Below, in pieces: positions 8,603 through 19,400 of a DNA stretch of 42,377 bases. The stretch's first letter is position 1, and every line of letters starts with the position of its first letter. The position numbers were made by a program, and so were the translations under genes. The notes beneath the pieces were generated by a model, which searched no databases, had not been told where the DNA came from, and was given only the letters and a program-made list of their open reading frames with translations. The stretch covers positions 1 through 42,377 of the forward strand of contig CANFJQ010000008.1 in the NCBI GenBank assembly GCA_947447615.1. The letters are read 5' to 3'. This DNA comes from Comamonadaceae bacterium (lineage in GTDB: Bacteria; Pseudomonadota; Gammaproteobacteria; Burkholderiales; Burkholderiaceae_C).

Positions 8603-10552
8603 CTAGGCCGCTTCCAGTGCAGCACTGGCACTGAGCCACTGGTCTTCCAAGGTTTGCAGTTCCTGGTGGATGGCTTGGAGCCGCTTGCCCAGCGACGCAA
8701 TCTCTTGCGGCGTGGGCGTGGCGCTGATCTGGCTTTCCAGTTGGCTGCCTTCGGTGCTCAGCGCCTGCATGCGGGCATCGAGCCTGGCGATTTCTTTTTC
8801 CCACTTGCGTTTTTCCGCGGTCGCAGCGGGTAGCGGCTTGGCAATCGGCGCCGCTTTGGCTGCCGCCAGCGCTTTATTGGCTTGCACCTGTTCCTGGCGC
8901 ACCGCTTCACGGGCGCGCTTGGCTTCGTCCAGCAGGTAGCGTTGGTAGTCGTCCAGGTCGCCATCAAAGGGCGCGACGCCGCCGTGCGAGACCATCCAAA
9001 ACTCGTCGCACACCGAGCGCAGCAGCGCCCGGTCGTGGCTGACCAGCATGACCGTGCCTTCAAACTCGTTGATCGCCATGCCCAAAGCTTCGCGCGTGGC
9101 CAGGTCCAGGTGGTTGGTAGGCTCATCGAGCAGCAAGAGGTTGGGGCGCTGCCAAACGATCATGCACAGTACCAGGCGGGCTTTTTCGCCGCCGCTCATG
9201 CTGCCCACGGCTTGCTTGACCATGTCGCCGCTGAAATTGAAGGTGCCCAAAAAGCTGCGCAAGTCCTGCTCGCGGGTGGCCTGACCGGCCAGCTTGGACT
9301 GGGCCGTCAGGTCTTTGACCAGACGGATCATGTGCTCCAGCGGCGTGTCATTGGGGCGCAGCACGTCTAGTTCCTGCTGCGCAAAATAGCCGATGTTCAG
9401 GCCCTTGCCCTCGGTTACTTCGCCGCCTATAGGCGCCAAGTCCCGCGCCACGGTTTTGACCAAGGTGGATTTGCCCTGGCCGTTGGCGCCCAAGATGCCG
9501 ATGCGCTGCCCGGCCAGTACCGAGCGGCTGACGTTGCGCACGATGATCGTGGGCGCCGTGTCCGGCGCAGCATCCTCAGGCGCGGGGTAGCCAAAGCTCA
9601 CGCCCGAAAGCGAGAGCATGGGGTTGGGCAAATTCGCCGGTTCCTTGAACTCGAAGCTAAATTCTGCTTCGGCCAGCAGCGGCGCGATTTTCTCCATGCG
9701 GTCCAGGGCTTTGACGCGGCTTTGCGCCTGTTTGGCTTTGCTGGCCTTGGCCTTGAAGCGGGCGATAAATTTTTGCAGGTGCGCAATTTTTTCTTGCTGC
9801 TTGGCGTAGGTGTTTTGCTGTAACTCCATTTGCTCGGCGCGCATGTCTTCAAACTTGCTGTAGTTGCCACCGTAGCGCATCAGCTTGCCGCCGTCGATGT
9901 GCAGCGTGACATTGGTCACTGCATCCAAAAATTCGCGGTCGTGGCTAATCACCAGCATGGTGCCTTCATAGCGCTTGAGCCAGGCTTCCAGCCACACCAG
10001 CGCGTCCAGGTCCAAGTGGTTGGTGGGCTCGTCCAATAGCAACAAATCCGAAGGGCACATCAGCGCACGCGCCAGTTGCAAGCGCATGCGCCAGCCGCCG
10101 GAAAAGCTGTTCACCGGGCGATCCAGCTCGGTGGTTTTAAAGCCCAGACCCAAAATCAAAGCCTGCGCGCGCGAGGGCGCATCGTGCTCACCGGCGTCGT
10201 GCAGCGCCATATAAGCGTTGGCCATGCGGTCGCCATCGTCACCGGCTTCGGCGGCTTGCACTTCGGCGCGGGCAGCGCACAAAAGGGTGTCGCCTTCGAT
10301 CACGAATTCGGTGGCGCTTTGGCTGGTCTCGGGCATGTCCTGCGCCACTTGGCCCATGCGCCATTGGGCGGGAATGTAGTACTCGCCCGCATCTTCGTGC
10401 AAGAGGCCGGTGAACAAGGCAAACAGCGATGATTTGCCCGCGCCATTGCGCCCGACCAGACCGACTTTTTCGCCGGGGTTGATGGTGACCGAAGCGTGTT
10501 CGAGCAAGACCTTGACGCTGCGGCGCAAGGTGACGTTTTTTAAAGTAATCAT
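8603..10552 (-). CDS. yheS: ABC-F family ATPase, YheS type
   Basis: Soluble duplicated ABC ATPase of the ABC-F class, whose characterised members act on the ribosome rather than as transporters. Both nucleotide-binding domains are complete: Walker A GRNGAGKSS (34-42) and GANGQGKST (about 354-362), signatures FSGGWRMRLQLA and MSGGEKARLVLC, and two Walker B/H-type blocks LLLLDEPTNHLDL. The linker KASKAKQAQSRVKALDRME matches the P-site tRNA-interacting motif region, and the C-terminal 110 residues are a coiled-coil-like charged domain. N-terminal and linker sequence are close to E. coli YheS rather than EttA or Uup as I remember them. Its ATG overlaps the prmB stop (ATGA), implying translational coupling with that ribosome-modifying enzyme. 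Confidence 0.93.
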   Translation of the reverse strand: MITLKNVTLRRSVKVLLEHASVTINPGEKVGLVGRNGAGKSSLFALFTGLLHEDAGEYYIPAQWRMGQVAQDMPETSQSATEFVIEGDTLLCAARAEVQAAEAGDDGDRMANAYMALHDAGEHDAPSRAQALILGLGFKTTELDRPVNSFSGGWRMRLQLARALMCPSDLLLLDEPTNHLDLDALVWLEAWLKRYEGTMLVISHDREFLDAVTNVTLHIDGGKLMRYGGNYSKFEDMRAEQMELQQNTYAKQQEKIAHLQKFIARFKAKASKAKQAQSRVKALDRMEKIAPLLAEAEFSFEFKEPANLPNPMLSLSGVSFGYPAPEDAAPDTAPTIIVRNVSRSVLAGQRIGILGANGQGKSTLVKTVARDLAPIGGEVTEGKGLNIGYFAQQELDVLRPNDTPLEHMIRLVKDLTAQSKLAGQATREQDLRSFLGTFNFSGDMVKQAVGSMSGGEKARLVLCMIVWQRPNLLLLDEPTNHLDLATREALGMAINEFEGTVMLVSHDRALLRSVCDEFWMVSHGGVAPFDGDLDDYQRYLLDEAKRAREAVRQEQVQANKALAAAKAAPIAKPLPAATAEKRKWEKEIARLDARMQALSTEGSQLESQISATPTPQEIASLGKRLQAIHQELQTLEDQWLSASAALEAA

Positions 10553-11442
10553 GCAAGAAGCGATTCGCGGGTGAGCAGCAAGACCTGGTCTTCACCCGCA
10601 CTGGTGGGCAGCCACACCGCAGCTAAGGCGGGAAAGGCGGCTTCAAAAAAAGCACGCTCGTGGCCGATTTCCAGCACGAGCACGCCTTGGGGATGGAGAT
10701 GCTGTGGCGCATCGCGCAGCAAGCGGCGTACAAAGTCCATGCCATCGCGCCCGCCGTCGGCATTGCCGTCCAGCGCCAGCGCCGGTTCGGCGCGGAACTC
10801 GGGTGGCAGTACGGCCATGCTGTCGGCGTTGACATAGGGCGGGTTGCATAACAGCAAGTCAAACGGGCCCTGCGCCTGCAACGCCGGCGCGTCCAGTCCG
10901 TCCGATGGCAGCAGCGTGATACGCGTTTGCAGTCCATGTTGCGCCACGTTGATGGCTGCCACGTCCAGCGCGTCTTGTGACACATCGCTGGCGCAGACCA
11001 CGGTGTCGGGATATACATGGGCCGCGATGATGGCCAGGCTGCCGTTGCCGGTACACAAGTCCAGCACTTTGTGCGTGCCTGCGTGCAAAAAGTAGTCGAT
11101 GCCACCATCGACCAGTAACTCGGCAATCAGCGAGCGCGGCACGATGACGCGCTCATCCACATAAAAACTATAGCCTTGCAGCCAGGCTTGGCGCGTGAGG
11201 TAGGCAGCCGGTTTGCGGGTGCTGATGCGTTGGCCAATTAGCGCTTCGCAGGCGCTTCGCTGCGCTAGCGTTAAGGCGGTGGGCGCTTCGGGGCCGTCCA
11301 GTGCCGTATCCAAGGGTAGGCCCAATTGCCATAAGACCAGCCAAGCCGCCTCGTCCAGCGCATTGTCCGTGCCGTGGCCGAAAGCGACCTGGGCGGCTTG
11401 CATGTGGCGGGCGGATTGTTCGACCAGTTCGCGCAGCGTCAT
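10549..11442 (-). CDS. prmB: Ribosomal protein L3 N5-glutamine methyltransferase
   Basis: SAM-dependent methyltransferase of the HemK/PrmB family that methylates a glutamine of ribosomal protein L3. SAM motif I is [13 protein letters not shown] (126-138) and the catalytic [11 protein letters not shown] is at 199-209. The stretch [22 protein letters not shown] and the N-terminal domain fit PrmB better than PrmC (which acts on release factors). 297 aa is the usual length. ATGA overlaps join it upstream to dapE and downstream to the ABC-F gene, so all three are probably translated together. Confidence 0.92.
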   Translation of the reverse strand: MTLRELVEQSARHMQAAQVAFGHGTDNALDEAAWLVLWQLGLPLDTALDGPEAPTALTLAQRSACEALIGQRISTRKPAAYLTRQAWLQGYSFYVDERVIVPRSLIAELLVDGGIDYFLHAGTHKVLDLCTGNGSLAIIAAHVYPDTVVCASDVSQDALDVAAINVAQHGLQTRITLLPSDGLDAPALQAQGPFDLLLCNPPYVNADSMAVLPPEFRAEPALALDGNADGGRDGMDFVRRLLRDAPQHLHPQGVLVLEIGHERAFFEAAFPALAAVWLPTSAGEDQVLLLTRESLLA

Positions 11443-12623
11443 GCCAGCGCCAGCGCGTGCAGGCGCTCCAGTACCCGACGGTAAATGTTTTTGAGCGGTT
11501 CGATATCAGCCAGCGCGACATGCTCATTGATCTTGTGGATGGTGGCGTTGGGTGGGCCCAGTTCAATGACCTGTGGGCAGATTTGCGCGATAAAACGGCC
11601 GTCGCTGGTGCCGCCCGTGGTGGACAGCTGGGTGCTGATGCCGGTTTCGTCCGCTATGGCTTTTGTCACCGCCTCGACCAACTCGCCTGGCGTGGTGAGG
11701 AAGGGCAGGCCGCCAATCGTCCACGCCACATCGTATTGCAGACTGTGGCGGTTGAGCACGGCGCACAAGCGTTGTTGCAAGGATTCGGGGCTGGACTCGG
11801 TGCAAAAGCGGAAGTTGAAATCCACCACCACCTGGCCGGGAATCACATTGCTGGCGCCGGTGCCGCCGTGGATATTGCTGACCTGCCAGCTCGTAGGCTG
11901 AAAAAACGCATTGCCTTCGTCCCAGCGCACCGTCACCAGTTCGGCCAGCGCCGGTGCCAAGCGGTGAATGGGGTTGTCTGCCAATTGCGGATAGGCGATA
12001 TGGCCTTGCAGCCCCTGCACCGTCAGCTTGCCGCTCATGGTGCCGCGCCGGCCGTTTTTAATCATGTCGCCGGTGCGCTCCACCGATGTGGGCTCACCCA
12101 CGATGCAGTAATCCAGCGTCTCGCCGCGCGCTTGCAGTTGCTGGCAGACCACCACGGTGCCATCGACCGCCGGGCCTTCTTCGTCGCTGGTAAGCAGCAA
12201 GGCGATGTGGAGCGCGGCATCGGGCTGCTGCGTCACAAATTCTTCAATCGCCACCACAAACGCAGCCAGCGAGGTTTTCATGTCGCTGGCGCCGCGGCCA
12301 TAGAGTTTGCCATCGCGGTGGCTGGGGCTAAACGGCGGACTGTCCCACTGTGCTAATGGCCCTGTGGGCACTACGTCGGTATGGCCGGCAAACACCAAGG
12401 TCTTGGGAGCTTTGGCGGCCTTGTGACTCGCTGCACGTTTGGCCCACAAATTGGTCACCCGGAAATCGGCCGGGCCGCTTTCGATGGTTTCGCAGACAAA
12501 ACCCAGCGGCGCCAAGCGTGCGGCGATCAGGGCCTGGCATCCCCCGTCGTCGGGGGTGGGCGAGGGCATGCTGAGCAATTGCTCAGTCAAGCGCAAGGTG
12601 GCGTGGTCGTTGCGCGCAGGCAT
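11439..12623 (-). CDS. dapE: Succinyl-diaminopimelate desuccinylase
   Basis: Dinuclear zinc hydrolase of the M20 family that removes succinate from N-succinyl-LL-diaminopimelate, a late step of lysine and peptidoglycan precursor synthesis. Ligands visible: [12 protein letters not shown] (His81, Asp83), [14 protein letters not shown] (bridging Asp114) and [12 protein letters not shown] with the general base Glu148 and ligand Glu149. The start is ATG 12623 ([10 protein letters not shown]), since the 37 residues an upstream ATG would add lie inside the neighbouring gene and are not DapE-like. This ATG overlaps the stop of the PilU-like gene by one base (TGATG). 394 aa fits the family (about 375-395). 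Confidence 0.95.
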   Translation of the reverse strand: MPARNDHATLRLTEQLLSMPSPTPDDGGCQALIAARLAPLGFVCETIESGPADFRVTNLWAKRAASHKAAKAPKTLVFAGHTDVVPTGPLAQWDSPPFSPSHRDGKLYGRGASDMKTSLAAFVVAIEEFVTQQPDAALHIALLLTSDEEGPAVDGTVVVCQQLQARGETLDYCIVGEPTSVERTGDMIKNGRRGTMSGKLTVQGLQGHIAYPQLADNPIHRLAPALAELVTVRWDEGNAFFQPTSWQVSNIHGGTGASNVIPGQVVVDFNFRFCTESSPESLQQRLCAVLNRHSLQYDVAWTIGGLPFLTTPGELVEAVTKAIADETGISTQLSTTGGTSDGRFIAQICPQVIELGPPNATIHKINEHVALADIEPLKNIYRRVLERLHALALA

Positions 12624-13807
12624 CAAGATTTGAGTGAGAGGGTGATGGGTGCACTGGCATTGCCAGCGGAGGTCTGCCCTAGTACGGCGACACGCGTCGT
12701 GTCTCCCACTTCGGTAAACAGGGTGTTGCCCCAAGCCGGGGCCATGGCACTGGCGGCAGCCAATGGTACTGCTCCTTCAAAGCTTAGCCCGCTGTTTTGC
12801 AGGCGCAGCATGTCTTGCGCCTGCGATTGGCATCCTGCTTGCTGGCTCAAGTCCAAAGATCGCAACTGCGCAAACTCACCGCGCTCGATGAGCTGGGCGA
12901 TACGCTCCGAAGGCGCCAAAATCTCGCACACCGCCACCCGCGGGCCGGATTTGGTACGCATCAATTTTTGCGAAACCAGTGCTTGCAAGGTGCTGCTCAA
13001 TTGCAAGCGCAGGCTAGGGCGTTCACTCTCTGGGAAAAAATGCAAAAAGCGAAGAAGCGCATCCACCGTATGGGTGGCGTTGAGCGTGGCGATGCACAAG
13101 ACGCCCGATTGCGCCAGCGCCAGCGCAGCACGGGCGCTGGCCTCGTTGTTGATGTCGCTGGTATAGACCACGTCGGCTGCGCAAGTGCGCGCATGCTCAA
13201 AAGCACTGTGCCAGGAGGCCGTATCCGTCCCGATCTGTTGCTGGTTGATAACCGATTTTTTCGATCTCAGCGGGTACTCGATGTGCGCTTCCAGGGTCAA
13301 AATATGGCCCGAGATTTCCGAATTGCGGCACTCCAGCAGGGCCGCCGCCGTTGTGCTCTTGCCCGCTCCCGTGGCACCTGCAATCAGTAGCAAGCCGCCC
13401 GTGGCTTTGGCCAAGGTGCGCAATGCCGGCGATAACTGGCCGGACCCCAGGCCCATGCTCGGTAGCGTGGCGGGCAGGTAACGCGCGCAAAACGCCAGCG
13501 TGCCAGCTTGAAAAAATACTTGCACGCGCAGGCGCCCGCCGTCGGCCAGACTGACCACGTGTTGCAGATCACGCGGTGGGCGTAAGGCCTTGGCGTTTTG
13601 CTCGCCAATCAAGACAGCCAGCAATTGCACCGGGTCTTGCGGGCCCAAAGCACGGCTGCTGGCCGGCACGCACAGGCCATGCAGGCGCATGGTGGGCAGC
13701 GCGTTGGCGCTGATATACAGGTCCGATCCGTTCTTTTGCACCAGCAGGCGTAGCAGGCGCTCCATGGTCTGTTGCGCGCCGTTGGCGGGCGGGTCAGTCG
13801 TGGCCAT
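12623..13807 (-). CDS. PilT/PilU-like ATPase with altered catalytic boxes
   Basis: Homologue of type IV pilus retraction ATPases, nearest to PilU ([14 protein letters not shown]-like region, [33 protein letters not shown]). Walker A is intact, [10 protein letters not shown] at 144-153. Three other boxes differ from the PilT/PilU consensus as I know it: the Asp box TIEDPIE reads TLEAHIE (Ala174), the Walker B end GEMRD/GEVRS reads SDINN (Asp218 for Glu, Asn220 for Arg), and the His box TLHAN reads TLNAT (Asn243 for His). The last 50 residues are Ala/Ser/Thr-rich and unlike PilU. It sits 5 bp after dapD and overlaps dapE by one base, with no pilus gene nearby. It may bind ATP but hydrolyse poorly; a regulatory or PilT-partner role is inferred. 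The arrangement seems familiar from Comamonadaceae, so it is probably not a recent insertion. Confidence 0.82.
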   Translation of the reverse strand: MATTDPPANGAQQTMERLLRLLVQKNGSDLYISANALPTMRLHGLCVPASSRALGPQDPVQLLAVLIGEQNAKALRPPRDLQHVVSLADGGRLRVQVFFQAGTLAFCARYLPATLPSMGLGSGQLSPALRTLAKATGGLLLIAGATGAGKSTTAAALLECRNSEISGHILTLEAHIEYPLRSKKSVINQQQIGTDTASWHSAFEHARTCAADVVYTSDINNEASARAALALAQSGVLCIATLNATHTVDALLRFLHFFPESERPSLRLQLSSTLQALVSQKLMRTKSGPRVAVCEILAPSERIAQLIERGEFAQLRSLDLSQQAGCQSQAQDMLRLQNSGLSFEGAVPLAAASAMAPAWGNTLFTEVGDTTRVAVLGQTSAGNASAPITLSLKS

Positions 13808-13812
13808 GGCGC

Positions 13813-14637
13813 TTAGTCACGCAGCAGTTCATTGAGCGATGTTTTGGCGCGGGTTTGTGCGTCCACGCGCTTAACGATCACGGCGCAGTACAAGCTGTAT
13901 TTACCGTCGCTGCTGGGAAGATTGCCCGATACCACCACCGAACCGGCAGGAATGCGGCCATAGCTCACTTCGCCGGTGGCACGGTCATAAATTTTGGTGC
14001 TTTGGCCGATGTAAACGCCCATGGAAATGACCGAATTTTCTTCGACGATGACGCCCTCGACCACTTCGGAGCGGGCACCGATAAAGCAGTTGTCCTCGAT
14101 GATGGTGGGACCCGCTTGCATGGGTTCGAGCACGCCGCCGATACCCACGCCACCACTCAGGTGCACGTTCTTACCGATCTGCGCGCACGAGCCAACGGTG
14201 GCCCAGGTATCGACCATGGTGCCTTCATCGACATAGGCGCCGATGTTGACGTACGAGGGCATCAGGATCGCGCCTTTGCCAATAAAGCTGCCGCGCCGGG
14301 CTACGGCAGGCGGTACTACGCGCACGCCGGCAGCTTTCATGCCCGCTTCGTCCATGTGTGCAAACTTGGTTTGCACTTTGTCGTAAAAGCCCAAATCGCC
14401 CGCCTTAATCACGCTGTTGTCTTTGAGGCGAAAGCTCAGCAACACGGCTTTCTTAATCCACTGGTGCGTAGTCCACTGCCCCACGCTCTGGCGTGTTGCG
14501 ACGCGCAGGCTGCCATTGTTGAGTTGGCTGATCACATGCTCCACTGCATCGCGCACTTCTTGCGGCGCGGAGGTGGACGAAATGTTTGCACGGTCTTCCC
14601 ATGCGGCGTCCAGGATGGTTTGAAGTTGTTGTGTCAT
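13813..14637 (-). CDS. dapD: 2,3,4,5-tetrahydropyridine-2,6-dicarboxylate N-succinyltransferase
   Basis: Succinylates tetrahydrodipicolinate with succinyl-CoA, the first step of the succinylase branch to diaminopimelate. The protein has the helical N-terminal domain and a left-handed beta-helix made of hexapeptide repeats ([20 protein letters not shown], then [45 protein letters not shown]). The start is ATG 14637 ([16 protein letters not shown]), giving 274 aa, exactly the family length; the frame upstream of it is not DapD-like. It lies 43 bp after dapC and 5 bp before the PilU-like gene, so lysine pathway enzymes flank that ATPase. Confidence 0.97.
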   Translation of the reverse strand: MTQQLQTILDAAWEDRANISSTSAPQEVRDAVEHVISQLNNGSLRVATRQSVGQWTTHQWIKKAVLLSFRLKDNSVIKAGDLGFYDKVQTKFAHMDEAGMKAAGVRVVPPAVARRGSFIGKGAILMPSYVNIGAYVDEGTMVDTWATVGSCAQIGKNVHLSGGVGIGGVLEPMQAGPTIIEDNCFIGARSEVVEGVIVEENSVISMGVYIGQSTKIYDRATGEVSYGRIPAGSVVVSGNLPSSDGKYSLYCAVIVKRVDAQTRAKTSLNELLRD

Positions 14638-14680
14638 AAAAGGTGCTTTCGGTTCAGAGCGAGGGTAATCAGCGCGGGGC

Positions 14681-15883
14681 CTAGGCGGCGCCGCGTACAA
14701 AGTTGGCGATACGGTGCGCGGCCTCCAGGCATTCTGCGGTTTGCGCCACCAGCGCCATGCGCACGTAGCCCGCTCCCGGGTTGTGGCCTTGCGCACTGCG
14801 CGCCAGGTAGCTGCCGGGCAACACCGTCACATTGTAGGCAGCGTACAGCGCGCGCGCAAAGTCTTCGTCGCTGCCTTGCACCTTGGCCCAGAGGTAAAAA
14901 CCGGCGTCAGGCAAACGCACATCCAGCACCTGGGCCAATACCGGCGTGACCGCATGGAATTTTTCTCGGTACAAGGCGCGGTTTTCCACCACATGCTTTT
15001 CGTCCTGCCAGGCAGCGATGCTGGCGCTTTGCACAACCGGGCTCATGGCGCTGCCGTGGTAGGTGCGGTAGCGCAGAAACTGGCTCATTAACGTGGCGTC
15101 ACCGGCGCAAAAACCGCTGCGCATGCCCGGCACATTGCTGCGCTTGGACAGACTGGTGAAGGCGACGAGATTTTTGAAGTCTGCGCGGCCTAACTGCGCG
15201 GCCGCTTCCAGGCCACCGAGGGGCGGCGTGTCGCGGAAATAAATTTCGCTATAGCACTCGTCCGAGGCAATCACAAAGCCATAGCGATCACTCAGTTCAA
15301 ACAGGGTTTTCCATTCCTCCAGCGGCATGACCGCACCGGCTGGGTTGCCCGGACTGCATACAAATAGCAACTGCGTGCGCGCCCAAATGTCTGCACCCAC
15401 CGAGGCCCAGTCCTGGGCGAAATTGCGCTCGGGCACGGAGGGCACGTAATAGGGCTCGGCGCCGGCCAGCAAGGCCGCGCCTTCGTAGATTTGGTAAAAA
15501 GGATTGGGGCAGAGCACCAAGGGTTTGGGCTGACCCAGCGTGCTGGCGATGACAGTTTGCGCGAACGCAAACAAGGCCTCGCGCGAGCCATTGACCGGCA
15601 AAATTTGGTCGCTGGCGCGCACCTGGAGTTGGTAACGCTGCCGCAACCATTGCGCAATCGCTTCGCGTAAACCGGGCTCCCCGGCGGTGGCCGGGTATGC
15701 GGCCAAGCCTGTGCCCTCAATCGCTGTGCAATAAGCTTGTTTGATCAGCGCCGGAGTCGCATGGCGCGGTTCGCCGATTCCCAGGCTGATGGGCGTGAAG
15801 CGCGCATCGGGAGTGACGCCGTTGAAAAGTTGCCGCAAGCGTTCAAACGGATAGGCGTGGAGCAGCGGCAAATGCACATTCAT
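14681..15883 (-). CDS. dapC: Succinyldiaminopimelate transaminase
   Basis: PLP-dependent class I/II aminotransferase that converts N-succinyl-2-amino-6-ketopimelate to N-succinyl-diaminopimelate. The PLP lysine is predicted in [15 protein letters not shown] (Lys247). Other fold markers are [10 protein letters not shown] (substrate side), [16 protein letters not shown] and [12 protein letters not shown] (the Asp that contacts the PLP nitrogen). 400 aa is typical of the betaproteobacterial DapC. The placement directly before dapD, with dapE further down, supports DapC over a general aminotransferase. It is the first gene of the minus-strand run and diverges from the Hpt gene. Confidence 0.93.
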   Translation of the reverse strand: MNVHLPLLHAYPFERLRQLFNGVTPDARFTPISLGIGEPRHATPALIKQAYCTAIEGTGLAAYPATAGEPGLREAIAQWLRQRYQLQVRASDQILPVNGSREALFAFAQTVIASTLGQPKPLVLCPNPFYQIYEGAALLAGAEPYYVPSVPERNFAQDWASVGADIWARTQLLFVCSPGNPAGAVMPLEEWKTLFELSDRYGFVIASDECYSEIYFRDTPPLGGLEAAAQLGRADFKNLVAFTSLSKRSNVPGMRSGFCAGDATLMSQFLRYRTYHGSAMSPVVQSASIAAWQDEKHVVENRALYREKFHAVTPVLAQVLDVRLPDAGFYLWAKVQGSDEDFARALYAAYNVTVLPGSYLARSAQGHNPGAGYVRMALVAQTAECLEAAHRIANFVRGAA

Positions 15884-15973
15884 AGCGTTATATTATCGTT
15901 CAACAGGGTGTTTACACACCTTGCTGTACCTTGGTGGCAGGCCTTGCCGCCTCAATGTAGCCGGGAGTTGACG
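15884..15973. promoter_or_regulatory. Short divergent region with an inverted repeat
   Basis: This 90-bp gap between dapC (minus) and the Hpt gene (plus) must hold the dap operon promoter. It carries GGTGT-TTAC-ACACC (15907-15920), an operator-like inverted repeat, and on the minus strand GATAAT close to the dapC start. No repressor can be named. Confidence 0.35.
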
Positions 15974-16348
15974 ATGCAGGAAAAAGCGGGCGATGCGGCC
16001 CCTTTCCAGGTTTTAAACCTGGCCGGAGCCACCGAATTCTTAGGCGACGCACAAGCCGTCTCGGATTTGCTGCAGCCGCTAGTGACCAGCTTGCATAAAG
16101 ACATTGGGGACATCGAGCAGGCGCTTGGCGCGTCCGACATGCCGGCAGTGGCGCGCACCTTGCATTCTCTCAAAGGCTTTATTCCGGTTTTTTGCCATGC
16201 TGAGTTCGCCGCCCAGTTGCTGGATATTGAAAAGCGTAGCCGTAGCGACAGTAGCGCGCTGGTGCAAGCCCAGGTCCAGGGGCTGCTGCAAGCCTTGCGC
16301 CAATTGGTTCAAGAGGCGCTGCATTTTTTACAGCAGGCGCAGCGCTAG
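15974..16348 (+). CDS. Stand-alone Hpt phosphotransfer protein
   Basis: Small helical histidine phosphotransfer protein of 124 aa, consisting of one Hpt domain. The predicted phospho-histidine is His64 in ARTLHSLKGFIPVF, the family pattern HxLKG. Such proteins shuttle phosphate between a hybrid histidine kinase and a response regulator. ATG 15974 follows GGGAG seven bases away; the longer frame upstream overlaps dapC and is not used. No kinase or regulator is adjacent: the neighbours are dapC (divergent) and smc (138 bp downstream, same strand). Its partner must be encoded elsewhere. The kinase at 40-41 kb of this window has a non-functional-looking receiver and so is not an obvious donor. 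Confidence 0.82.
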   Translation: MQEKAGDAAPFQVLNLAGATEFLGDAQAVSDLLQPLVTSLHKDIGDIEQALGASDMPAVARTLHSLKGFIPVFCHAEFAAQLLDIEKRSRSDSSALVQAQVQGLLQALRQLVQEALHFLQQAQR

Positions 16349-16486
16349 CGTGCGTAGCCGCCAAAGTGCCGTCCACGCGGCGCGCGCTCAGGGGGTGGGG
16401 CGCGTTATCATGGCGACCTTTAGCCGACGCGTTACGGCTGGCTTTTTCCAAATAAATCAACCACTTAGCCGCTTCTAGCTTTTCCT

Positions 16487-19400
16487 GTGCGCCTCAATTC
16501 CATCAAGCTGTCGGGTTTCAAGTCCTTTGTCGAGCCCACCAATTTCTTGCTGCCAGGCCAACTGGTTGGGGTGGTAGGCCCCAATGGCTGCGGCAAATCC
16601 AACATCATGGATGCGGTACGTTGGGTCTTGGGCGAGAGCCGCGCCAGCGAGTTACGCGGCGAGTCCATGCAGGACGTCATCTTTAACGGCACCACCTCGC
16701 GCAAGCCGGCCAGTCGGGCCAGTGTGGAGCTGGTATTTGACAATTCCGACCACCGCGCCGGCGGCCAATGGGGCCAGTTCACCGAAATTGCCGTGCGCCG
16801 GGTGTTGACACGCGACGGCACCTCCAGTTACTACATCAATAACCAGGCGGTGCGCCGCCGCGATGTGCAGGATGTTTTTTTGGGCACCGGCCTGGGGCCG
16901 CGCGCTTACGCCATCATCGGCCAGGGCACGATCAGCCGCATCATCGAATCCAAGCCCGAAGAGCTGCGCTTATTTTTGGAAGAAGCCGCAGGCGTCTCTA
17001 AATACAAGGAGCGCCGCCGCGAAACCGAAAACCGCTTGTCGGACACGCGCGCCAACTTGACGCGGGTGGAAGATATCCTGCGCGAGCTCAATAGCAGCCT
17101 GGAAAAGCTCGAGCGCCAGGCCGAGGTGGCGCAAAAGTACCAGACCATGCAGGCCGATGTGACGCGTAAGCAGCACCAAATTTGGTTTTTGCGCCGCGCC
17201 GAAGCCCAAGCCGAGCAGGCCAAAGTGCAGCGCGATGCGCAGGCGGCAGTCAATGCCCTTGAGTCCCGCATGGCCGATGTACGCCACATCGAGGCCGAAC
17301 TCGAGCAAGTGCGCCAGGCGCATTACGCCGCTGCGGACGAAGTGAACCAAAGCCAGGGCTTGCTTTATGAAGCCAGCGCCGAAGTGGGCCGCTTGGAGGC
17401 CGAAATCCGCTACGTGGTGGAAAGCCGCCAGCGCGTGGAACAGCGCCTCCTCATGCTGCAAGCCCAAAGTACCCAATGGGCCGAGCGCCGGGCGCAGGCT
17501 TTGCTCGACCAGGAAGAACTCCTGGTCTCGCGTGAAACCGGCGCTGAGCAAGCCGAGTTGCTCGATGCGCAAACCCAGGAACAGGCCCAGCATTTGCCCG
17601 CGCTCGAAGAAGCCTTGCAAAGCGCCCAAGCCGCTGCGGTGGCGCAGCGCGATGCGGTGGCCCAAGTGCAGCAAGCTATCAGCGTGCTGGCATCGGAGCA
17701 GCGCAACATCCAGGAACAAAGCCGCCAGCTCAGCGCCCGGCGCGAGCGCCTGAGCGCTGATCGCAATGCCTTGACGCAAACCGATGACGCCCGCTTGCTG
17801 GATTTGCAGGCCCAGTTTGAGCAAGCCCGCGCGGTAGCCGAAGCGTCGCTGGAACGTTTGCACAGCTTGCAAGAAAGCGCTCCCGAATTGGACGAGGCGC
17901 GCCGCGTCCAACAGCAGCAGGTCAATGCCGATGCCGCGCGCTATGCCGATGTATCTGCGCGCCTGGAAGCGCTCAAGGCCTTGCAGGAGCGTTTGCGCAC
18001 CGATGAAAAACTCAAACCCTGGCTGAGCAAGCACGGTTTGGTGGATTTGCAGGGTTTGTGGACCCGTATCCAGGTGCAGGCCGGATGGGAAAACGCTATC
18101 GAGGCCGCCTTGCGCGACCGCTTGGGCGCGCTGGAAGTGTCCAAGCTGGAGATGGTGCAGGCCTTTATTCAGGACCTGCCGCCCGTGAAATTGTCTTTTT
18201 TCACGCGCCCGGCAGCCGGACGCAGCGGTACTGCCAGCAGCTTGGCCGCGCTGGCCGACAAAGTGCAAGTGCATGACGCCGGCCTGGCGGCGGTGCTGGC
18301 CGAGTGGTTGCGCGGCTGCTATGCCGCCGCCGACATGGACCAGGCTTTTGCCCAGCGCGCTCAATTGCAAGCTGGCGAAACCCTGTTCGTGCCACAAGGC
18401 CATGCCGTGGGTGCACACAGCGTGGGTTTTTATGCGGCTGATGCCGAACAGGCCGGCTTGTTGGCGCGGGCGCAAGAAATTCAAAATCTCGAAAAAGACT
18501 TGCGTGCCCAGGCCCTGATGGCCGAGGCCTCGCGCGGCGCCCTGAACCGGGCCGAAAGTGCTTACGCCGAATGTGCCGCCCAACTGGTCGATGTGCGGCG
18601 CCAAGCGCAAGAAAGTCAAATCCACAGCCACAGCTTGCAAGTGGAAGTCTTGCGCCTGACCCAATTGGCCGAACAAACCCGCCAGCGCAGCAGCGAAATC
18701 GAGGCCGATGCCGCCGAAGTCGATGCCATGCTGGAAGACTTGGCAGCCCGCGCCCAAGAAGCCGAAGCGCGCTTTGAAAGCCTAGACCTGCAACTGGGCG
18801 AAAGCCAGGAAAGGCATGCAGCGCTGGAAGAGCGCGCCATGGCCGCGCAAGCCCAGCTCGACCAAAGCCGTGAACAACTGCGCAGCCTGGAGCGCCAGGT
18901 GCAAGAGCAAATGTTCAACCAGCGCAGCTTGCAAGCGCGCGCGCAGGAAATTGAACGCTCTTTGCAAACCGCAGATGCGCAGACGCTTGCCGTGGCAGAG
19001 GAGGTGGCGCGCGGCCAGGCCGAGCTGCAAGAATTGTCGGATGCCGCCGCCCAAGCCGGTTTGCAAAGTGCTTTGAGTCTGAAAGCTGAGCGCGAACAAG
19101 CCCTGGGCGCCAAGCGCAGCGCGTACGAGGATTTGACCGCCACCTTGCGCAGCCACGAGGAACGCCGCTTACAACTGGAGCGCGAGCTCGACCCCTTGCG
19201 CCAGCGCATTACCGATTTGCAACTAAAGGAACAAGCCGCGCGCCTGGGCTTTGAGCAATACGAAAACCAGTTGTTTGAAGCGCAGGCCGATCTGGATGCC
19301 CTGGCCCAAAGTCTGGAGGGCAACAGCATCCGCTTGTCGGCCCTGCAAGCGGAAATTGACCGCCTGCACCGCGAGATTACCGCCTTGGGCGCGGTCAATT

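Noticed and set aside
11301-12356. 351-codon plus-strand open frame opposite dapE and prmB
   Set aside because: Antisense shadow of two well-supported genes.
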